The notes below the pieces were generated by a model. It ran no database searches and had not been told where the DNA came from. It saw only the letters and a program-made list of their open reading frames with translations. DNA of 24,354 nt from an uncultured Eubacteriales bacterium (GTDB lineage Bacteria > Bacillota > Clostridia > Oscillospirales > Acutalibacteraceae), in NCBI GenBank assembly GCA_900317215.1, contig ONFW01000142.1:1-24354 (forward strand). The letters are read 5' to 3'. Below are positions 14,810-21,760 of this stretch, one piece after another. Made by a program: the position numbers and the translations under genes. How positions within the stretch are numbered: position 1 is the stretch's first letter; every line of letters starts with the position of its first letter.

Positions 14810-17227
14810 ATGGATAAATATACCGGAAAAAGGCTCGACGGAAGATATGAGATTCAGGAGCTTATAGGCGTGGGCGGAATGGCAATGGTCTATAAGGCTC
14901 ACGATAAGCTTGACGACAAAACTGTCGCAATAAAGATACTCAAGGACGAGTTCCTCGGCAATGAGGAGTTTATCAGACGCTTCAAGAACGAGTCAAAGGC
15001 GATAGCCGTGCTGTCACACCCGAATATAGTCAAGGTATATGACGTCAGCTTTGGCGACAGGATACAGTACATAGTTATGGAGTATATAGACGGCATCACG
15101 CTCAAGGAGTATATCGGTCAGCAGGCGTCTATCCCGTGGAAGGAGGCTGTGCATTTCACGGTGCAGATACTCCAGGCTCTGCAGCATGCACACGAAAAGG
15201 GTATAGTTCATAGGGATGTGAAGCCTCAGAACATCATTCTGCTTCAGGACGGTACTATCAAGGTCACCGATTTCGGCATAGCCCGCTTCTCAAACAACGA
15301 AACCAAAACTATGACCAACAAAGCGATAGGCTCTGTTCATTATATCGCGACTGAGCAGGCAAAGGGCAGTGTTACGGACGGCAAGGCGGATATATATTCA
15401 GTCGGCGTTATGCTCTATGAGATGCTAACGGGCAAGCTCCCCTTCGACGCAGACAGCGCCGTATCAGTTGCGATAATGCAGCTCCAGGCTGAGCCGAAGC
15501 CGCCCCGTGAGATAAACGACAGGATACCTGAGGGACTGGAGGAGATAACCCTCAGAGCAATGAGGAAGGAGCCCTCGCAGCGCTATGAGAGCGCAAAGGA
15601 GATGCTTGAGGCAATCGAGATCTTCCGCAAGGATCCCACAACACGCTTCAATTACAGCTATTTCGTTGACGGCGCACCCACAAGGTATATTGAATCTCTC
15701 AGGGATACAAAGCCCGTCAAGCCTGCGGATACCTATAATGACGATTACGGCATAGGAGAAGCCGATATAGCTCCCTCACGCTCAAGGACGGCTGTTAAGT
15801 GGGTTATAGCTCTTGTGAGCATACTTGTGCTTGCGGCATTCATATTCTTCTTTGTACTGATCGTTCAGAATATCGCAAAGAAGAATGAGATAGAAACGGT
15901 CGATGTTCCCAATTTTGTGGGAATGAATATCGACGATGTAAAGGGCAACAAGGGGTATAAATTCAACTTCGTCGTGATAGATACTAACGAAGGAACAACG
16001 GTCAACTCGATCGTTGCTCAGTCGCCTGAGTCTGGCACGAAGAAGATAAAGGAAAACGCAACGATAAAGCTCACCGTATACACCAACAAGAAAAAGGTGG
16101 AGGTACCCAAGGTAAAGAACTATCTTGAGCAGAAGGCTATCGAAAAGCTTGCAGACAAGGGCTTTGATTCCTACGATGTGCAGAGAGTGTACAGCACGGA
16201 CGTTGCAAAGGGCTATGTAATAGACTGTTCTCCTCAGGAGGGAACGGATCAGTTCCCCGATACCACCCTCACTCTTATCATCAGCAACGGTCCCGCTCCC
16301 GAGACGATCGAGATACCCAGCGTTACGGGCAAGTCCTTTGACAAGGCAAAGGATGATCTTGAGGCTCTCGGATTCAAGACGGAAAAAGCTATGGTAGCCA
16401 GCAACCTTGAGGCAGGCACAGTCATCGGCACAGACCCGCTCGCAGGCAACAGGATAACAAAGAGAAAGATAACGATACAGGTCAGTGACGGCAGTAAGAT
16501 AAGAAAGGCTCTCGACTATGACGTGGATCTTCCCGAGGAGGAGTACGGAGAGCTTACCATACAGGTGTTCCAGAACGAAAGCAACGGCAAAAATACTCCG
16601 CTCAACGAGGTAAGCGGCGTTATCCCGGCAACGGGCAATAAGGTGACTATACATCTTGAGCCGGACGGTGCTGTAAACGATCAGAAGCAGGTCACTGTTA
16701 TGGTTGACGGCAAGAGATATGAGACTCTCGTGTTTGATTTCAAGGAGCAGACTGTCAAGAGGACCTATATCGACACTGAGTATCAGATCAAGCAGCCCAG
16801 CTATATGGAGCAGAAGATAGCTGCCTATGATGAGCTGCAGAACTATGTCGATTATTCTGTCTATAATCTGCACGATGCGAAAAACGCAAAGAAGATAGTG
16901 GACAAGACCATAGAGCCCTACGGCAAGTATGATGAGAAAACAAAGAAATATACAGGTCTCATATTCGATGCAAGATCACTCCCGGAGATAGATGATCTTA
17001 AACAGGCTGCAATGGACGAGATAGACGATGCTCTCGGTCTGAACGAGCCCTCACCCGAGCCCTCGGAGGAATCCTCAGAGGAGGAGTCATCGGAGGAGGA
17101 GTCGTCTGAGGAGGAGTCGTCTGAGGAGGAATCGTCTGAGGAGGAGTCGTCTGAGGAGGAATCCTCGGAGGAGTCCTCAGAGGATGAGCCCTTTGACGAG
17201 GAACCCGCCGAAGAACCAGAGGACTGA
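14810..17227 (+). CDS. prkC: PASTA-domain Ser/Thr kinase PrkC/Stk1 with acidic repeat tail
   Basis: This membrane kinase senses peptidoglycan fragments or lipid II and controls wall growth and, in Bacillus, spore germination. In the 805-residue protein, residues 12-272 are a Hanks-type kinase: GVGGMAMVYKA loop (20-30), Lys42, HRDVKPQN (Asp136), DFG (Asp154), and an activation loop with several Thr (166-172). A cytoplasmic linker is followed by a membrane helix at 329-353. Three PASTA domains (about 363-426, 429-494, 499-560) follow, then an extra beta-rich region (about 577-655) and a helical region. The tail (752-805) is almost only Ser, Glu and Asp, built on six exact SSEEE units. The ATG at 14810 has GGAAGGGAG upstream; an earlier in-frame start lies inside the phosphatase gene. 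The kinase part is certain; the function of the tail is unknown. Confidence 0.96.
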   Translation: MDKYTGKRLDGRYEIQELIGVGGMAMVYKAHDKLDDKTVAIKILKDEFLGNEEFIRRFKNESKAIAVLSHPNIVKVYDVSFGDRIQYIVMEYIDGITLKEYIGQQASIPWKEAVHFTVQILQALQHAHEKGIVHRDVKPQNIILLQDGTIKVTDFGIARFSNNETKTMTNKAIGSVHYIATEQAKGSVTDGKADIYSVGVMLYEMLTGKLPFDADSAVSVAIMQLQAEPKPPREINDRIPEGLEEITLRAMRKEPSQRYESAKEMLEAIEIFRKDPTTRFNYSYFVDGAPTRYIESLRDTKPVKPADTYNDDYGIGEADIAPSRSRTAVKWVIALVSILVLAAFIFFFVLIVQNIAKKNEIETVDVPNFVGMNIDDVKGNKGYKFNFVVIDTNEGTTVNSIVAQSPESGTKKIKENATIKLTVYTNKKKVEVPKVKNYLEQKAIEKLADKGFDSYDVQRVYSTDVAKGYVIDCSPQEGTDQFPDTTLTLIISNGPAPETIEIPSVTGKSFDKAKDDLEALGFKTEKAMVASNLEAGTVIGTDPLAGNRITKRKITIQVSDGSKIRKALDYDVDLPEEEYGELTIQVFQNESNGKNTPLNEVSGVIPATGNKVTIHLEPDGAVNDQKQVTVMVDGKRYETLVFDFKEQTVKRTYIDTEYQIKQPSYMEQKIAAYDELQNYVDYSVYNLHDAKNAKKIVDKTIEPYGKYDEKTKKYTGLIFDARSLPEIDDLKQAAMDEIDDALGLNEPSPEPSEESSEEESSEEESSEEESSEEESSEEESSEEESSEESSEDEPFDEEPAEEPED
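17072..17161 (+). repeat. Six 15-bp tandem repeats encoding SSEEE in prkC
   Basis: Six consecutive 15-base units each encode Ser-Ser-Glu-Glu-Glu. The units are nearly identical at the DNA level (typical unit TCGTCTGAGGAGGAG, with TCC/TCA/TCG variants at the edges), so copy number could change by slippage without breaking the frame. Related partial units flank the array (ESS before it, SSEESSED after). Confidence 0.95.
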
Positions 17228-17236
17228 TCTGCAGCT

Positions 17237-18136
17237 ATGGAAAAATTAACAGGCTTGATAGTCAAGGCAATCAGCGGTTTCTATTATATTGAAGCCGCTG
17301 ATGCGCTTTATGAATGCAAGGCAAGGGGAGTTTTCAGAAAAAAGGGTATAAGTCCCGCAGTAGGAGACAGAGCGGAGATAAGCATTCTTGACGACGGCGC
17401 CGTTTCGGTCGACAATATCCTTCCCAGAAAGAATTATATCATAAGACCGCCGCTTGCAAACCTTGACAGGCTTTTCATAGTTGCCTCGGTCTGCGAGCCC
17501 TCCCCGAGCACGCTGATAATAGACAAGATATCGGCGGTCGCTGTTGAAAAGGGAATAGAGCCCGTTGTTGTGTTTACAAAGTCTGACCTTGCCGACTGCG
17601 GAGAGCTTATAGATATCTACCGCAGGGCGGGGATAACAGCTCTGTCCTGCAGCATTCATTCCGAACAGGACAAGAATGCGCTCATCTCTATGCTTGAAGG
17701 GAGGATATCGGCGTTTACCGGCAACACCGGCGTTGGAAAATCCTCGCTTCTCAATTCGCTGTTCCCTGAGCTTGAGATAGAAACAGCAGAAATAAGCAAA
17801 AAGCTGGGCAGGGGCAGACATACCACAAGACACAGTGAGCTTTATAAGGTGGGAGGAGGCTATGTTGCGGATACGCCCGGCTTCTCTACGGTGGATATAG
17901 AGAGATATGAGGTCATAAAAAAGGATGAGATAGCCTATTGCTTCCCTGAGTTCAGGGAATATCTTACCGGCTGCAGATTTTCTACCTGCACGCACACCTG
18001 TGAAAAGGGCTGCGCCGTTATAGAGGCGGTCAGGGCAGGTATTATACCGCAGTCAAGGCACAACAGCTATAAGGCGATGTATGACGAGGTAAAAAATATT
18101 CCCGAGTGGGAAATGAAAAAACGTCAGTCGGAATAA
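17237..18136 (+). CDS. rsgA: Ribosome small-subunit-dependent GTPase RsgA
   Basis: RsgA is a circularly permuted GTPase that checks late 30S subunit maturation. The 299-residue protein has an N-terminal OB-fold (residues 5-70) and the permuted GTPase order: FTKSD (113-117, G4) comes before the P-loop GNTGVGKSS (162-170) and DTPG (212-215, G3). The C-terminal zinc site C-x4-C-x-H-x5-C is intact (Cys246, Cys251, His253, Cys259). It begins only 9 bases after prkC and no clear ribosome site is visible, so reinitiation after prkC is plausible. In B. subtilis rpe follows; here thiN follows. Confidence 0.96.
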   Translation: MEKLTGLIVKAISGFYYIEAADALYECKARGVFRKKGISPAVGDRAEISILDDGAVSVDNILPRKNYIIRPPLANLDRLFIVASVCEPSPSTLIIDKISAVAVEKGIEPVVVFTKSDLADCGELIDIYRRAGITALSCSIHSEQDKNALISMLEGRISAFTGNTGVGKSSLLNSLFPELEIETAEISKKLGRGRHTTRHSELYKVGGGYVADTPGFSTVDIERYEVIKKDEIAYCFPEFREYLTGCRFSTCTHTCEKGCAVIEAVRAGIIPQSRHNSYKAMYDEVKNIPEWEMKKRQSE

Positions 18137-18150
18137 GGGCGGGATATGAT

Positions 18151-18783
18151 ATGTCGGAAAAGCGTTGTGTGATAATCGGAGCTTCGCCGGAAAGCGGACT
18201 TTCCTCGGTGAAGGAGCTGATACGGGCTGATGATACGATAGTCTGCGCAGACGGAGGATATATGAAGGCGGCGCAGTATGGTATCGTACCATTCGCAATA
18301 ATCGGAGATTTCGATTCGGCTCCTGAACCGGATAATGCCGGCTGCGAGATAATAAGGCTGCCGGTAAAAAAGGACGATACCGACACGATGTTCTGCATCA
18401 GGGAATTTGCAAAAAGGGGCTTCCGGGATTTCCTGCTTCTGGGCATGACAGGAGGCAGACCCGATCATACCGCAGCAAATCATGCCGCACTGCTATATCT
18501 TGCAAGGAGAGGCATGAAGGGCTGCATTGCCGACGGCGGCTGCAGATATCATGTGCTGTCGGAGGACAGCCTTGTGATAGAGGACAGCAGAGAACTCGGC
18601 TTCGGGATATTTGCGTTCGGCTGTGAGAAATGCACAATTACACTTGAGGGCTTTCTCTATGAGGTCAGTCGTTTTACTCTGAGGGCTGATGAGCCGATAG
18701 GATCAAGCAATACTGTATTGTCGGATAAAGCGAGGGTATGTGTCCATGACGGGAGCGCATTGATAGTTATTTACAGAAAATAG
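18151..18783 (+). CDS. thiN: Thiamine pyrophosphokinase
   Basis: ThiN transfers pyrophosphate from ATP to thiamine, making the cofactor thiamine diphosphate. The 210-residue protein has the family motifs ICADGGYMKA (nucleotide-binding), IIGDFDS (metal-binding acidic residues), KKDDTDT and LLGMTGGRPDH, then a C-terminal beta-sandwich (ending VHDGSALIVIYRK). The start ATG 18151 follows GGGCGGG by 6 bases and comes after the rsgA stop; an earlier in-frame ATG at 18106 overlaps rsgA by 31 bases and is less likely. A strong terminator 10 bases after the stop ends the operon. Confidence 0.95.
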   Translation: MSEKRCVIIGASPESGLSSVKELIRADDTIVCADGGYMKAAQYGIVPFAIIGDFDSAPEPDNAGCEIIRLPVKKDDTDTMFCIREFAKRGFRDFLLLGMTGGRPDHTAANHAALLYLARRGMKGCIADGGCRYHVLSEDSLVIEDSRELGFGIFAFGCEKCTITLEGFLYEVSRFTLRADEPIGSSNTVLSDKARVCVHDGSALIVIYRK

Positions 18784-18792
18784 AACCAAAGA

Positions 18793-18829
18793 GTCGCTGT
18801 GCAGTGAGCACGGCGGCTTATTTTTTTTG
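18793..18829 (+). terminator. Terminator of the yicC-to-thiN operon
   Basis: GTCGCTGTGC (18793-18802) pairs with GCACGGCGGC (18808-18817), ten pairs including two G-U, over a 5-base loop. TTATTTTTTTT follows. It separates thiN from the two small genes downstream. Confidence 0.9.
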
Positions 18830-18910
18830 AAAAAACAGTGTCATGATCTGTTTTTGTGTATATTATGTTAGTGTAAGCGCTGTGCTGCGCAGGATAAAGG
18901 GGGAAGAGCC

Positions 18911-19060
18911 GTGAGAAAGTGTATAAAAAACGGAAACATGCTTGCATTCAGTCTGGGAATGATAATTTCCGGCATACTTCCGCCGTATCTGATGGCTGTT
19001 GTCGCAGCAGTGCTGCTTGCTGTAACTTCATTTGTCAGCGGCAGATGCCGCAGATGCTGA
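18911..19060 (+). CDS. Small membrane protein of 49 residues, unknown
   Basis: An open frame starting GTG encodes a 49-residue protein: a short basic head (MRKCIKNGN), a hydrophobic stretch of about 34 residues broken by a central ILPPYL that could be one long or two short membrane helices, and a basic cysteine tail (SGRCRRC). AAAGGGGGAAG lies about 5 bases before the GTG, a strong ribosome site. It lies between the thiN terminator and spoVM, ends 22 bases before spoVM, and may share its transcript. Location next to spoVM suggests a sporulation role, but no family is recognised. The alternative, a non-coding gap with chance ORF, is unlikely because of the ribosome site and the membrane-like composition. 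Confidence 0.7.
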   Translation: MRKCIKNGNMLAFSLGMIISGILPPYLMAVVAAVLLAVTSFVSGRCRRC

Positions 19061-19082
19061 TATCAGAAAGGGGTACTTATTT

Positions 19083-19193
19083 ATGAAGCTTGTTGTAGTT
19101 GACAGACCTAAATTCTGGAGCTTTTTCCTGAGAAAAATGTTTGGCATCAGAAAACAGAGAGATAAGGAGGCAGAAGGCTCTCTTGTGAGATAA
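19083..19193 (+). CDS. spoVM: SpoVM, spore coat assembly peptide
   Basis: SpoVM is a tiny amphipathic peptide that recognises the convex forespore surface, anchors the SpoIVA coat ATPase, and interacts with FtsH. This 36-residue frame starts MKLVVVDRPKFW. Its Pro9, Lys10 and Phe11 fall at exactly the positions of B. subtilis SpoVM (MKFYTIKLPKFLGG), where Pro9 is known to matter for localisation. A basic, hydrophobic middle (FFLRKMFGIRK) follows as in the family. The last ten residues (about KEAEGSLVR) extend beyond the 26-residue Bacillus peptide. AAAGGGGT precedes the ATG. It lies downstream of thiN, its conserved position, though rpmB does not follow. Confidence 0.9.
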   Translation: MKLVVVDRPKFWSFFLRKMFGIRKQRDKEAEGSLVR

Positions 19194-19238
19194 GAAAAAG
19201 TTTTTTCTGAGAGAAAGAAAATAAAAGCTATTTTATAT

Positions 19239-19267
19239 TTGAAAAAGCGGACGGTATATGGTATAAT
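19239..19267 (+). promoter_or_regulatory. Extended -10 promoter of the PAP2 gene
   Basis: TTGAAA (19239-19244), a 17-base spacer and TATAAT (19262-19267) preceded by TGG. It is nearly the same design as the promoter at 1511-1539. Confidence 0.8.
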
Positions 19268-19297
19268 CAAAATGAATAATCATGGACGGTGAAATAT

Positions 19298-19840
19298 ATG
19301 CTTGAACGGGTTCAGGCCTGGGACGACAAGGTGCTTTTATGGCTTGCCAAGAGGCACACAAAATTCCTGAACAGGCTGCTGATATTTGTCACCACCACAG
19401 GGGATAACGGCTTTATATGGTTCGCATTGTGTCTGCCCTTTTTATTGATGAATAAATGGAGACTGACAGGCTTTACTATCCTTGCGGCTATGGGTATAGC
19501 CTCCCTGACAGGTGAGGTGACTATTAAACATATCGTAAAAAGGGTGAGACCCTGCAACAAGGCTTTCGAGGGTTATCTTCTTATCGAGAATCCTCCCCAT
19601 TATTCCTTTCCCTCGGGGCATACGACTGCTTCCTTTGCGGTTGCAGCGGTCTTTATGTGTATGTGCCAGCAATGGTATCTGCCCGTTCTTCTCTATGCTC
19701 TGCTCATTTCATTTTCCCGTCTGTATCTGCTTGTACATTATCCGTCCGACGTCATTGCAGGTATGCTTATCGGCACGGTCTGCGGGCTTGTGGCTATTCC
19801 GGTTGCCGGCTCAATACCGTTGTTTACATTTCAGCTTTAG
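19298..19840 (+). CDS. PAP2-family membrane phosphatase
   Basis: The 180-residue integral membrane protein has the three PAP2 motifs: KHIVKRVRP, PSGHTT and SRLYLLVHYPSDVIAG (nucleophile histidine, conserved Ser and Asp). Several hydrophobic helices surround them, with the active site expected outside the membrane. Such enzymes commonly dephosphorylate undecaprenyl pyrophosphate or phosphatidylglycerol phosphate; which substrate applies is not visible. GGACGG lies 8 bases before ATG 19298; a GTG at 19289 overlaps that site. It has its own promoter and is followed by a terminator, so it is a single-gene unit between spoVM and the phage-like cassette. Confidence 0.93.
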   Translation: MLERVQAWDDKVLLWLAKRHTKFLNRLLIFVTTTGDNGFIWFALCLPFLLMNKWRLTGFTILAAMGIASLTGEVTIKHIVKRVRPCNKAFEGYLLIENPPHYSFPSGHTTASFAVAAVFMCMCQQWYLPVLLYALLISFSRLYLLVHYPSDVIAGMLIGTVCGLVAIPVAGSIPLFTFQL

Positions 19841-19849
19841 TCTTCTCCG

Positions 19850-19880
19850 GCTGATGCGCGCTGCGTGTCAGCTGTTTTTA
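19850..19880 (+). terminator. Terminator of the PAP2 gene
   Basis: GCTGATGCGC (19850-19859) pairs with GCGTGTCAGC (19863-19872), with two G-U pairs, over a 3-base loop, then TGTTTTTA. It lies 10 bases after the PAP2 stop. Confidence 0.75.
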
Positions 19881-19905
19881 TTCAATAAATATGATATTTT
19901 CTCAC

Positions 19906-19935
19906 AATTCGACCTATAGGGGTCGAATTTTTTCG
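19906..19935 (+). terminator. Second hairpin with T-run just before the phage-like cassette
   Basis: AATTCGACC (19906-19914) and GGTCGAATT (19921-19929) form a perfect 9-bp stem over TATAGG, followed by TTTTTCG. It looks like an intrinsic terminator only 25 bases downstream of the PAP2 terminator and about 60 bases upstream of the cassette. Either it backs up the first terminator or, if a promoter lies at the TATGAT near 19890, it acts as an attenuator of the cassette. The symmetric TTCGACC/GGTCGAA could also be a protein site. Confidence 0.6.
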
Positions 19936-19994
19936 TTTTTCGGGGGAATATCGAAGGGGGGTAAAACAATAATCAGATCAAAGGAGGAAAAGCA

Positions 19995-20339
19995 ATGAAT
20001 AATATAATAAGGCTCGCTCAGAACAGAGCCTATAAAACGGGACTCCGGATCAAGGACGGAGACGAGGACTATCTTCTTGCTGATGGTGAGCAGCTTGTGC
20101 TTGGAATAAAGCGCTTTGCCTACTATAACGGATACATCATCAGAAAGATCATACCGCCGCAGGCTTATGACTATGAGGTAGGAGCCTACATTATTGAACT
20201 GACGACCGATGAAACGAACCTTGAGCCGGGAGCCTATTATTATGACGTAGCCCTGCAAAGGAGTAACGGGGAGCTGGAGAGGATAATCGGATGCACCGAG
20301 CTTGAGGTGATAAGGTCGGTAGTAAGGAGAGATGAATAA
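19995..20339 (+). CDS. Phage baseplate/tail-associated small protein
   Basis: The 114-residue protein has the pattern of N-terminal domains of phage baseplate or neck proteins found before tail-tip genes in clostridial prophages: a strand-rich head (YKTGLRIKDGDEDYLL), LVLGIKRFAYYNG, then IIELTTDETNLEPGAYYYDVALQ and a final C-terminal strand (CTELEVIRSVVRRDE). The phrase EPGAYYYDVALQ is what I would expect from this group, with a BppU-like fold. No signal peptide or membrane helix. AAAGGAGG precedes the ATG. Its stop shares one base with the start of the LamG gene, so translation is coupled. First gene of the cassette. The assignment rests on remembered family patterns, not a search. Confidence 0.75.
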   Translation: MNNIIRLAQNRAYKTGLRIKDGDEDYLLADGEQLVLGIKRFAYYNGYIIRKIIPPQAYDYEVGAYIIELTTDETNLEPGAYYYDVALQRSNGELERIIGCTELEVIRSVVRRDE

Positions 20340-21736
20340 TGCTTATCGGCAGGATAAACAGGCTGGATATGCTGATCGGAGAGCTTTGTCCGCCGACCTC
20401 AAAGTATCTTGAGGGTGACCATGTGTATAAGGACGCCTCCCTTCATCTGCATGAGTCTCGTGTAAGACCCGAGACTGCGCAGATAAGCTGCTCTCAGTCG
20501 GAGAGACTGACCTTTGACGGCAGTCAGTATGTGATGACAGCGTATCACCCGACCTCTGAGGACACAATAGAGATAGAGCTGAAAAGAACTGAGGGCAGGG
20601 AAAGGGCTTATATATTCGGCTGCCGTTCGTCCGGCGTAACAGTGCAGGACTGCTTCTATCTGGCAAGCACCGGAAACAGCAGCTATCCCGCACTGGGCGA
20701 TGACGAGTCGATGATAAACGAGCAGGTATACACTGCTTCGGCTCATGTGCTGACGATGAACAGCAGCGGATACTATGTTGACGGACTGGAAAGAAAGAGC
20801 TTTTCGGCAGGCAGCTTTGCCTCCTCTCTGACGCTGTGCATAGGCGGACTTAATGAGGACGGCTATATTGACGGCAGGCTTTTCACGGGGGAGATATACA
20901 ACGTGAGGGTATGGAGAGGAGAAGATGTGCTGCATGAATATATCCCGGCCTCAGAGGGAGGAGAGCAGGGACTCTATGATATGCAGACCGGCAGATTTTT
21001 CAGAAGATGCTCTGTGTCCGGTTCGACCGTTTCCGTTTCAGGTATACCGCCCATTGAGATATATCCTCAGGGTACGGCTCTCAGCGACTGCATTATATAC
21101 GGCAGCAGCAGGGGCGTGGGCGACTATGACAGCACCTGCTCAAAATACATGATTCCGGTGACTGTAAGGAGCAGGAACCTTTTTGATCCCGACAATGCGG
21201 ATATACTTGCTCTTTATCCCGATCAGGACGGAACGGTCACCGTTTCGGGAACGACGAACGCAACAAGACAGAGAAGCTTCTGCATGCGTGTTGAGCCGGG
21301 TACTCAATATACTGTTTCGGTGGAGTATACCGGCAGAGTGACAGCCCGTGTTGCAGGCTATTCCTCTTATCCTCAGGCAGGTGACTCGTGCGAGTTCGTC
21401 GACAGAGAGCTTGTTTCTCTTTCTCCCATGGTGAACAGCTTTGTCACCACTGCAGATACACGCTATATCCTGTGCTATTTTTCATACGGGAGAAACACTG
21501 ATGAGCTTGGTGACGTGCTGGAGACGATACAGCTTGAAAAGGGCGGACAGGCTACGGAATATGTTCCGTATATTATATCGAGGACTGAGCTGTATCTCGA
21601 TCAGCCGTTGACGGAAGGAGAATATGTCTCGGTATCGGAGCTTGGAAGTGAGATAGAGGTGAGCACGGGATACAGCTCTGTAAGCATTTCTACACAGTTC
21701 CAGCCTGACAGGATAACTGTGAAATATCTTGTGTAA
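20339..21736 (+). CDS. Phage tail-tip-like protein with LamG domain
   Basis: The 465-residue protein has a short helical head (1-20), a LamG/concanavalin-like domain at about 55-225 (LTFDGSQYVMTAYHPTS, LCIGGLNEDGYIDGRLFTGEIYNVRVW, then YIPASEGGEQGLYDMQTGRFF), and a second beta module at about 275-415 with NLFDPDN and the closing LEKGGQATEYVPY that is common in phage minor structural proteins. A last strand-rich segment runs to residue 465. Such modules bind sugars or host surfaces. There is no signal peptide or wall anchor, unlike a secreted adhesin, and this favours a virion-type or lysis-released protein. AAGGAGAG precedes the ATG, which overlaps the previous stop. Confidence 0.8.
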   Translation: MLIGRINRLDMLIGELCPPTSKYLEGDHVYKDASLHLHESRVRPETAQISCSQSERLTFDGSQYVMTAYHPTSEDTIEIELKRTEGRERAYIFGCRSSGVTVQDCFYLASTGNSSYPALGDDESMINEQVYTASAHVLTMNSSGYYVDGLERKSFSAGSFASSLTLCIGGLNEDGYIDGRLFTGEIYNVRVWRGEDVLHEYIPASEGGEQGLYDMQTGRFFRRCSVSGSTVSVSGIPPIEIYPQGTALSDCIIYGSSRGVGDYDSTCSKYMIPVTVRSRNLFDPDNADILALYPDQDGTVTVSGTTNATRQRSFCMRVEPGTQYTVSVEYTGRVTARVAGYSSYPQAGDSCEFVDRELVSLSPMVNSFVTTADTRYILCYFSYGRNTDELGDVLETIQLEKGGQATEYVPYIISRTELYLDQPLTEGEYVSVSELGSEIEVSTGYSSVSISTQFQPDRITVKYLV

Positions 21737-21760
21737 CAATAAGTATAAAGGAGGAAGGAT

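Noticed and set aside
15782..16873. A 363-codon open frame on the minus strand inside prkC.
   Set aside because: It is antisense to the transmembrane and PASTA-coding part of prkC, has no recognisable domain, and its leucine/tyrosine-rich translation is what the codon bias of prkC would produce in reverse.
18841..18866. A possible sigma-E promoter (TCATGAT and GTATATTAT) upstream of the 49-residue gene and spoVM.
   Set aside because: Both boxes miss several consensus bases and the spacing is short, so it is not listed as a feature even though sigma-E control of spoVM would be expected.
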